Assembly (NCBI RefSeq): GCF_020379485.1
Contig: NC_063447.1
Location: 59,013,452-59,077,451, forward strand
DNA: 64,000 nucleotides
DNA from: Brassica napus
Taxonomy: Eukaryota; Streptophyta; Magnoliopsida; Brassicales; Brassicaceae
Reading direction: 5' to 3'
In this document: in pieces, positions 51,347 to 59,443 of the stretch
Layout of the letters: each line of letters starts with the position of its first letter
How positions within the stretch are numbered: the stretch's first letter is position 1
Position numbers and translations under genes: made by a program
Notes under the pieces: model-generated
The model's input: the letters and a program-made list of their open reading frames with translations, nothing else
Database searches by the model: none
What the model was told of the DNA's origin: nothing

Positions 51347-52385
51347 TAACGAATGATTAAGTACGACTAACTTGTTACGCCAATAGTGATGTTGATGTTT
51401 AGGAGGCGTTAGAATTGCGATAGAGAGAGAGGCAGAGTTTCAGGAAGAGAAACTCGACATGAAAGAAGCTTTTCAAAGTCTTTGTGCTTGGGTGGTGTTT
51501 GGTGTGAAGGATATTTTAGTCAATGTATAAAATATTTTCTGCTGCGTCCTACGTGGAGACACGTGACGTGTTCCTATGACAAAGTGACTCCACCACGTCA
51601 AAGGCCCACCTACACCGGACAACTGATTACCGGGGCTTTCGGTATATGATCATTTTTTTAGTTACATTTGGTATTATCAAATTTAATATTTTGCAGTTAC
51701 ATTTTATAAATCTATCAATCAAGCGTTTTAGGCTAAGTATTAACTTAACGAAACATTTTGTTGAAAAAGAAGGTTATCACGGTAGTTATAAATGGACGTG
51801 ACTGAAGTAGAAAGCATCCAACGATACATTTGAGGTCAAGGCTTTGGAAAGATAACGACACACTTACTCCACAAGCTGTACACACCAATTTAAATGAGCA
51901 CGGCCCATCATATTTAGACAAGCTACCAACCATGTAGTAAATCAGAATACTATTCTAAGAGCTCCTTGAAGAAAAAAGAGAAGGCCAAAGCGATGCAAAA
52001 GTTGATTGAGAGCAAGTTACATGAACTTTATGCCGAGCTCAATGAGAAGATTGAAGGACTACAATTTCAATTTGCAGCCATGAAGATCGAAGAAAGTCCA
52101 AGAAATCAAGAGAATGACCGAGGACGAAGATCGTCCACTTAAAGCTCAATCTCCTATGATACCACCGACATCCATAGACCATATTAACAATTTATTGGAG
52201 AAAGGAATCGCATGGCTCAAGTGAAAAAATATAACTAATTCATTTAAAGAATTTAATAAAGGTGAGGAAGCACAATTTTTTCTTATATTTGTGATTAGCA
52301 CTTTGTAAACATTGTGCCTAACCATCAAGTTAAGAACCTAAACTAAACGTTTGTGCAATGCATCTATCTATTTTGTCTTTTGTCT
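51347..52385. other. PHT4;2 promoter side and gag-like coding fragment
   Basis: A G-box-like 'gacacgtgacgtg' cluster lies at about 51,558. At 51,977-52,142 a plus-strand frame reads a coiled-coil segment (AKAMQKLIESKLHELYAEL...) ending in a stop; it might be a retrotransposon gag remnant, low confidence. No gene is seen. Confidence 0.35.
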
Positions 52386-52394
52386 TTCTTTTAT

Positions 52395-52436
52395 GGGAGA
52401 ATTGCCAAGTGTGACTCAAAACTTGGAGTAAAACCC
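52395..52436 (+). repeat. Left TIR of the Kaonashi-type MULE
   Basis: Inverted match to 59393-59434; core TGACTCAAAACTTGGAGT. Confidence 0.88.
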
Positions 52437-52547
52437 AAAACAATACCCCAACTTGGGTCAAAGGCAAAAGTAACCTAAAAGGCTATTGAAATTACAACTA
52501 TCCCCTTGTGACCAAACAAAAAAACGGAATTCTTTTTACGTTTCTAC

Positions 52548-53095
52548 CCCTCGCAAGTCGTCTGTTTAGACGACTTGAAAATAAGTCGTCCAGACGACTT
52601 AACTTAAAGTCGTCTGGACAGTTAGTCTTAAACATAATTTAAAAATTTTGTAAAAAATATTTTGATAAGTGAAAAATGGGAATTATGTAATTAACATATG
52701 TCTTAGGAGGTATAAATTAAGATATAACAAATTTCAATTGTTTTCAGCATAGATGAGTGAAAGTAGTGAGTCATGATATTCTTAAGTTTATGTTTCATCA
52801 ACATATGTTGTAGTATTGTATGTGTTCTTAGGGTTAGATTTTGGAAAGCATTAAAACCGTTTTTGAAAATTTTTAAAATAACTTATGCGTGTTCATTTCT
52901 GTGTATAGTAAACACTATTTAAGTATAATTTGATTTTATAACGTGGTTAGTTAGTTAATCTAGTCATTTTAGTTTAGGGGTTCATTTTAGGGTCTAGGAC
53001 GACTTAATATTTTGTCGTCTGAAAACAGACGACTAAATATTAAGTCGTCTGTTGTACATTATCAGCCAGAATAAGTCGTCTAAACCGGACCAAAC
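52548..53095. repeat. AAGTCGTC array 1 (left flank)
   Basis: Two clusters, 52548-52615 and 52995-53095, about eight copies of AAGTCGTC or GACGACTT in both orientations, some as palindromes, between the left TIR and the Ulp1 gene leader. The DNA between the clusters (52,620-52,990) is plain AT-rich. Confidence 0.88.
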
Positions 53096-53299
53096 CTTAA
53101 AGTTTACCAATGTAATTTTAAAGCTAACCGGATTATTTACCCAATATATAAGGTGAATTTTTTTTTTTTTTTTCATTTTTCGCGATATTCAGAAACCCTA
53201 ACAGTTCTCTCTCAAAGGCGATTTCGAATTCCCACGATTTCCGAACAAACCATCGTTCTCAACATCGGCTATCTATCTCACTTCATTCTCACCGTTGTC

Positions 53300-53530
53300 G
53301 CCGCAGCTTCTTCTAACCCTAGCGCCGCCGATTCCTCTAAACCCTAGCGCCGCCGATTCCTCTAAACCCTAGCGCCGCCGCTTCCACTATTTCCGAACAA
53401 ACCGTCGCCCTCGCCACCGTGGTCACCAACGTTCTAAACACTAGCGCCGCCGCTTCTTCTAAACCCTAGCGCCGCCGCTTCTTCTCTGTAAACCTTAGCG
53501 CCGTTTCTCTGTAAACCCTAACGCCGCTAA
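53300..53530 (+). repeat. Telo-box tandem repeat in the Ulp1 gene leader
   Basis: About five diverged units of roughly 25 bp or more, 'taaaccctagcgccgccg' followed by 'attcctc' or 'cttcttc'. The AAACCCTA word is the plant telo-box found in promoters and leaders of growth-related genes. It lies 100-330 bp upstream of the ATG. Confidence 0.8.
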
Positions 53531-53628
53531 GTCATCAATCTCGAGGAAAAGATGAACATAAAACGTTGTCTCTATCAATTTACTCATTCTCACCGTTTCA
53601 CGTTTATTTTTTCAGATCTATAACCGCA

Positions 53629-56600
53629 ATGACGAGTACTCCAACTCCTTCTGCGACTGGAAGACTTGTAAGTAATTTAAGTCGTCTGGAAAGTCTTCCA
53701 ACTGGACGACTTAGTAGATGACTTAAATATAAGTCGTCCATTTGGAAGACTTTCCAGACGACTTAATTATAAGTCGTCTACTAAGTCGTCTGGACTTATA
53801 TCGTTGTCTTTGATTATTTTGCAGACAAAAAGGATGGATATTCCAGAACTCCCCCGTAGGTTATACACATCAGGGGAAGAACCAGAAGCCCACAATAGCA
53901 TTTCGTATCATACGGATAACAGCAAGTTGCATACTGCTCTTAGGAAAGCTCTTACTGATGACGAATTTGAAGAGCTCAAGGAGTCGAGTTTGGGAGTTTT
54001 CATCAAGTTCAAGGAGCAGGGATTTGGTTGGGCTTCAAGGCTGGTTCACTACATGCTCAGTTTCAAGCTGGACATTAAGAAGAAGTATGAGATGTGGTCT
54101 CTCGTTGGTCCAGAACCTTTGAGGTTTTCACTGTTAGAGTTTGAAAACCTCACTGGTCTAAACTGCGAGTACATCGAGGACCTTGAGACACCAAAATGTG
54201 ATGTTACCCCAGAGATGGTTTCTTTCTGGGGGATGCTGGGAGTTCATCTGGAAGCTGGGCCAACTACTGATCAGATAATAGCAGCACTGCAGAGATGCGG
54301 GGATTGGTCCAGGGAAGATCGCAAGCGGCTCGCGTACCTCTCCATCTTCACTGGATTCATTGAAGGGAGAAAGTTTTCAACCGCTACACGATCTACTCTG
54401 GCAAGGCTAGTGATGGATTTAGAACGGTTTGAGAATTATCCATGGGGGAGAGTCGCATTTAAGGTGCTGATGGACTCTTTGTGGAACAAAGAAATTGCTG
54501 GCTGTTACACCGTGGATGGGTTTATACAAGTTCTTCAGGTCTGGACGTACACAGCTATGCCGGAATTGGGTGCTAGTATTGGTGGTCCCAGAGCAGACAG
54601 TCCGTCTCCACCGATACTGGCTTACGAGGGCAGCAGAGGCCGCAGATCAATGAAAGCTGCTATCTTGAGTCAGGTATTTACTTCAATCCAAAAGTCTGCG
54701 CAGACGACTTATTATAAGTCGTCTGGAAGGTCGTCCAGCTGGACGACTTATCGGACGACTTAATTAAGTCGTCTGGAAAGTCTTCCATCTGGACGACTTA
54801 TTAGACGACTTATTATAAGTCGTCTGGAAAGTCTTCCATCTGGACGACTTATTAGACGACTTATTATAAGTCGTCTGGAAGGTCTTCCAGCTGGACGACA
54901 TAGTAGACGACTTATAATTAAGTCGTCTATTTAGTATTTTTTTTCAAATATCTAACTCGATTCTTCTATTTACTGCAGACCCGCGTGATCAACTTTGTTG
55001 AGAAGGACATTAGTGAAATGTGGCCAAAATGGGACTCTGAGGTTGAGGACCTGCCCGCGGAGAACATCATTAAAGTCATGTATGAGCGGAGACCGTGGAA
55101 GTGGACCATGGATTGCTGGGAAGTCACTGGTACTAAGGTCAATACAAAACCTAAGGTTGTGACTCCATCAAAGAAGGCCAAAGAGATGGTTGTGTTGGAG
55201 GAGGAGGAGGAGGAGGAGGAAGACAATCCAAGACCTCGGAAGAAAGCTCGTAAAGAGGCTCCTAAAGTGGCTAGTGAAGAGGCTAGAGAAGAGGCTAGAG
55301 GGGTGACCAGAGAGGAGTTGGAAATTATGTTCAAGGGCGTAGCTGACTGCATGAAAAAAGGGTTTAATAAGTGCATGAGGGAGTTTAGGAAGTTGTCCGA
55401 TAGATTGGAAGCTGTGGAGAAGAAGGTTGGTGTCACCAATCAGGCTACCCCTCAAGATAAACAGCCTACCCCTCTTGCCAAAGAAACCGGGGGTAGAAAC
55501 AAACAGGCTACCCCTCAAGATAAACAACCTACCCCTCATGCCAAAGAAACCGTGGTTAGTAACCAGCCTCCTCCTCATCAAACCAAACAGCAGCCTCCTC
55601 CTCCTCAAAAGAAACAGCCTCCTCCTCAAAAGAAACAGCCTCCTCCTCAAAAGAAACAGCCTCCTCAAATCAAAGAGGTTAGTATCAAATCCAGGGTTAA
55701 CTAGTTGTCCAGACGACTGTAAAAGTTGTCTGGACGACTAGTTGACCCTGGACGACTTAAACGTAAGTTGTCTGGACGACTAGTTGACCACGGAAGACTT
55801 AATTTTAAGTCGTCCAGGTCCAACTAGTCGTCCAGACAACTTTTGTTTAAGTCGTCCAGAGTTAACTTGTGTGCAACTTTTATTGCAGAGATGGTTGCCG
55901 GAGGATACAGCAACCGAGGCATTCTCGGTAAATAAGACCTCCAAAGAGATTGTTGCTGTCACTTCCACCGATCACCAACCGAGCCTCGCTTCCACCGATC
56001 AACAACTGAGCCTCGCTTCCACCGAGCCAAGCGATCCAGTTTCAGAACCGAGCCTGGTTGTATTGGACAAGCGTGCAAAGAGTAAAAGAGCGAAGAAACC
56101 TGCTCCCACTGTGAGATCTCCTTATACGGCAGAGAAAAAAAAAGATAAAGTGGGAGCCTATAATCCATTTCCGCCAGTAAACAAAGATCGGTTGAAGGAA
56201 CTCGCTGATTGGTTGAAAACTGATCCGTAAGTGATTGCTTTACCCATAATAGCTTGATTTAGTCGTCCAAAACTGATTGCTTTTTTTGTTTGCAGTCATT
56301 ATTTAACTAAGACCGAGGACAAACCACGTACATCACCAACAAGGTGGTACCACTTCCTCCGGACAGCCAGAGGATGGCTGGAAGACTGCGTAAGTCTTCT
56401 GCACACGATTTAAGTCGTCTACAAAGTCGTCCAAGTAGACTACTTTCCAGACGACTTATTATAAGTCGTCTGGAAAGTCGTCTACTTGGACGACTTTGTA
56501 GACGACTTATATTTAAGTCGTCTGGTAACTTCTAACTTGTTATATTTAATATGCAGCATATAGATGCTTGGATTAATGTGCTAAGGCAGAGGTATCAGGA

Positions 56601-57264
56601 GAACCCACAAGCTTTCAGGAGCGAGCGAATGTGCTTCCTGGATCACAACTTTTCCCAGTCTTGGAGAGAGCAGTATCACCTCTTCAAAACATCGGAACCT
56701 GATCACAAAGGTTTAGGAAGAGTTCTACCTGGTGGGGCGTCGTATTTTTATGACGGATCAATACCTTCATTTTGCCAATCAAACAAGAAGTGGGGGGAGG
56801 ACATTGATGATATCTATGCGCCAGTGAACTTGGACGACAAGCATTGGGTTGCTATTTGGATATCGATCCCTAAGAGGCACATAGTCGTCTGGGACAGCAT
56901 ACCTTCATCTAGTGTACCAGACGCATGGGATGCGATAATGGAGCCTTTTCTCCAGATGGTCCCTTATCTGCTTGTTGAGTGCGCAGCCACCGACGAAATA
57001 CGGGTCAAATACGGGTTGGAGCCATACACATATGAGAGACCGCTGAAAGGTGTACCCACGGCCAACAATGGTGATTGTGGCGTGTACACTTTAAAGTACA
57101 TTGAATGTCATGCTCTCGGTGTCTCCTTTGACCCTAAAGACTTTGCTAGGTGCAACGCAAAGAAAATGAGGGATAATATGGCGGTGGATATATGGAAGGA
57201 GCTTGTTGATCAGCATCTAAAAGATAATGTGGATGGTGATAGGTTCGTGGGCTTGTATGATTAG
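53629..57264 (+). CDS. DUF1985-Ulp1 (C48) cysteine protease carried by the MULE
   Basis: Six exons: 53629-53667, 53825-54673, 54979-55677, 55889-56226, 56296-56389, 56557-57264; 2,727 nt, 908 residues, all junctions in frame, no stops. Residues about 14-296 form a DUF1985-type domain (FKEQGFGWASRLVHYML, 'EFENLTGLNCEYI'). Exon 3 continues with KVMYERRPWKWTMDCW, an acidic Glu run, a basic RPRKKARKE signal, and repeats (QATPQDKQPTP; PPPQKKQ). Exon 4 has the degenerate STDHQPSLA repeat. Exon 6 is the Ulp1 domain: catalytic His in DDKHWVAIWI, Asp in VVWDSIP, Cys in NNGDCGVYTLKY. Ulp1 enzymes cut SUMO or related modifiers; the substrate here is unknown. Exon 1 is only 13 codons and rests on splice signals. 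Confidence 0.87.
53680..53800. repeat. AAGTCGTC array 2 (Ulp1 gene intron 1)
   Basis: Six copies in both orientations, with 'ggaaagtcttcc' spacers, fill intron 1 and can pair with each other into hairpins. Confidence 0.9.
54695..54932. repeat. AAGTCGTC array 3 (intron 2)
   Basis: About 13 copies. Units of roughly 60 bp, 'gacgacttattataagtcgt' plus 'ctggaaagtcttccatctg', are tandemly repeated. Confidence 0.92.
55700..55862. repeat. AAGTCGTC array 4 (intron 3)
   Basis: Diverged copies such as 'ggacgactagttgac' alternate with 'aagtcgtcc' and 'aagttgtct'; fewer exact octamers than the other arrays. Confidence 0.85.
56390..56528. repeat. AAGTCGTC array 5 (intron 5)
   Basis: About eight octamers, including a near-perfect palindrome centred near 56461. 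The array begins at the splice donor itself (GTAAGTCTTC). Confidence 0.9.
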
Positions 57265-57349
57265 ATTAGTGTTTGTATTTGAACTTGTCTTTGTATTTGA
57301 ATATATAAGTTGAACTTGTAAATATATAAGTTGTAAATATATAAGTTGT

Positions 57350-57600
57350 CTGGAAGATTAGTGTTTGTATTTGAACTTGTAAATATATAAGTTGTCTGGA
57401 AGAAATAAGTCGTCTGGAAGGTTTTCCAACTGGACGACTTACAAATAAGTCGTCTAGAAGGTTTGGACGACTTATTATAAGTCGTCTGGAAGGTTTTCCA
57501 ACTGGACGACTTACAAATAAGTCATCTAGAAGGTTTGGACGACTTGAAGGGATAGTAGAAGGTAGTCTAAAAATAAAATACACTTGAAGGGATAGTAGAA
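57350..57600. repeat. AAGTCGTC array 6 downstream of the Ulp1 gene
   Basis: Two near-identical units of about 74 bp ('aagtcgtctggaaggttttc' then 'caactggacgacttacaaat'), preceded by diverged 'aaatatataagttg' repeats at 57,290-57,400. Confidence 0.88.
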
Positions 57601-57730
57601 GGTCGTCTAAAAATAAAATACACTGGACGACTTAGTAGAAGGTCGTCTAAAAATAAAATACACTGGACGACTTAGTAGAAGGTCGTCTAAAAATAAAATA
57701 CACTGGACGACTTAGTAGAAGGTCGTCCAG
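57601..57730. repeat. 40-bp tandem repeat, three and a quarter units
   Basis: Unit 'ggtcgtctaaaaataaaata' followed by 'cactggacgacttagtagaa', starting at 57601, 57641, 57681 and 57721, nearly identical. It ends exactly where the transposase fragment is cut. Confidence 0.95.
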
Positions 57731-58000
57731 CAAGTTTCGAACTTGTCTATCACTTGTAACATGAATGGGAAGACTGCCTGGAGCCATCATCATTTCTGCT
57801 GGTAATGAGTAGCTAATCTCCACACTCACTGTTCTCATGTCCAGGTTATAATCTTCTTGAGCCATTGCAACAAGTTCAGCATGTGTTGAATCTTCATTCA
57901 ATAAAAACAATCTTCCTCCTTTGAGATCATCAACCACAAAATCCCAACGGAAATCTCTCAACAACCATTCTCCATACACTGCATGTAACTGAAAAATCAT
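57731..58000 (-). pseudogene. MULE transposase (mudrA-like) N-terminal exon remnant
   Basis: On the minus strand an acceptor precedes MIFQLHAVYGEWLLRDF, continuing 'WDFVVDDLKGGRLFLL' and 'LPIHVTSDRQVRNLL', which fits the N-terminal MuDR domain of plant MULE transposases. At 57731 the frame runs into the 40-bp tandem array and the rest of the transposase is missing. The orientation, convergent with the Ulp1 gene, is expected if the original element had a transposase gene driven from the right TIR. Confidence 0.72.
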
Positions 58001-58168
58001 CTGCAAATTTTCAAAATAAAACACATTAGTAAACATAGAGAAAAGGGAAATGAAGAAGTTCAATAAACATTGCCGCAGACGACTTAGCATTAAGTCGTCC
58101 CGAAGACTTAAAGGTAAGTCGTCTAAAGAGGTCACTTTTGCAATTGAAAAAGTCGTCTAAAGTCGTCA

Positions 58169-58817
58169 AGCTTTGTTTGTTAAAAAAAAAACTTCAGACG
58201 ACTTATATATAAGTCGTCTACGAGAAACGGGCTAGTTTTGCATTTGACCGAATCGTGTCAGATCTTTGACTATTTCTGGACGACTTATAATTCAGTCGTC
58301 TCTGGGAAAGTTAAAATTTCAATATTTTATGAAAACTTGACGACTTACACGTAAGTCGTCCTAGGTTAGTTTTGTAATTGAAAAATAAAACTTGAAATTT
58401 AACTTTCTCCAGACGACTTAGATGAAAGTCGTCCAGCTAAACGACTTAATTTAAGGTCGTCCGGGATAAGCAAGGTTTGACCAGAAAATTGGGAAAAATT
58501 CTGGACGACTTTGCTTTCCCCGGACGACTTTAAATTAAGTCTTCTAGAGGGACGACTTTATATTAAGTCGTCTGGTTAAAGTTAAATTATGAAGTTTTAT
58601 TTTTCAATTACAAAACTAACCTAGGACGACTTACACGTAAGTCGTCAAGTTTTCATAAAATATTGAAATTTTAACTTCCCCAGAGACGACTGAATTATAA
58701 GTCGTCCATAAATAGTCAAAGATCTGACACGATTCGGTCAAATGCAAAACTAGCCCGTTTCTCGTAGACGACGTATATATAAGTCGTCTGAAGTGTTTTT
58801 TTTTAACAAACAAAGCT
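58169..58817. repeat. Long near-perfect inverted repeat (hairpin of about 310 bp per arm)
   Basis: Arms 58169-58475 and about 58507-58817. Matching words include 'aaacgggctagttttgcatt' in the left arm against its reverse complement at about 58740, and 'aggttagttttgtaattgaa' against its reverse complement near 58606. The outer 200 bp differ at only a handful of sites by eye; the inner part is less alike. The loop is about 30 bases and itself has a small stem. Several AAGTCGTC copies lie in both arms. It is non-coding: frames here are repeat translations. Confidence 0.93.
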
Positions 58818-59392
58818 GGACGACTTAATTTATGTCGTCCGTTTGAACAGAAGACTCATCAGTAAGTCTTCTACATACAGATGACTTACTAGTAAGTCTT
58901 CTACGCGAACAGATCTTGAAAAAAAATTCAAATTCGTACCTTAAACTAGGTGAGATGACTTCGTTTGCACACAGGGTCTTCTCCAACCACCCAGAACCTC
59001 AAACGAAAGCAACCGTAAGTCAAAACGAAAGAAATATGGCTCTGCAACCATAGCCCATATTTTGAATCAAAAGCTTGAGTTTTTTGGATGAATATAGAGA
59101 GAAAGTGAAAGAAATGTTGTTTTTAGTTCATAACAATTGAAACAGAGAGAGTGTAAAGAGATTTACGTGCATTAAAGGGCATTAAAAGCTCCAAACAGTT
59201 CGTACAAGGTTGTTGCCACTATTCATTGCAGTGGCAGTATTGTAAATACTTGAAGAAGATGAGGTTGAGACAGTAAAGAAGCCATTTTCGAAAAAAAAAA
59301 AAAAAAAAATGTTAATGGCATTTTCGTAGATAAAGTGCAGGTGTGGGGTTAAAATCTCAAAAAAAAAAGGAGTCAAAAGAAAAGGTTAGTTT

Positions 59393-59434
59393 TCTGTTTG
59401 ACTCCAAGTTTTGAGTCACTTTTGCAAAAAGCCC
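59393..59434 (-). repeat. Right TIR of the Kaonashi-type MULE
   Basis: Inverted match to 52395-52436; followed by the 9-bp target duplication. Confidence 0.88.
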
Positions 59435-59443
59435 TTCTTTTAT

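Larger units (their letters stand above)
52395..59434. mobile_element. Complete 7,040-bp Kaonashi-type MULE
   Basis: Both ends carry TIRs of about 40 bp: left 52395-52436, right 59393-59434. They share TGACTCAAAACTTGGAGT (on the reverse strand of the right end) and have diverged outermost bases. A perfect 9-bp target duplication TTCTTTTAT is at 52386-52394 and 59435-59443, the Mutator-superfamily signature. Contents: on the plus strand an intact DUF1985-Ulp1 gene (53629-57264); on the minus strand a transposase remnant (57731-58000); tandem, palindromic and long inverted repeats between. From memory, MULEs with Ulp1-like genes in Arabidopsis are named Kaonashi. With only a transposase fragment it must be mobilised in trans, if at all. 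Confidence 0.9.

Noticed and set aside
55168..55668. 166-codon minus-strand frame full of RRRLFLL
   Set aside because: Shadow of the Pro/Gln/Lys repeat of exon 3 of the Ulp1 gene.
57266..58135. Minus-strand frames rich in SRP, LDD and RRL
   Set aside because: They are translations of the tandem and palindromic array; only the part 57731-58000 resembles a real protein (MULE transposase N-terminus).
52548..58870. Regularly repeated AAGTCGTC units suggesting a CRISPR-like array
   Set aside because: Units occur in both orientations at irregular spacing, without unique spacers, in a plant transposon.
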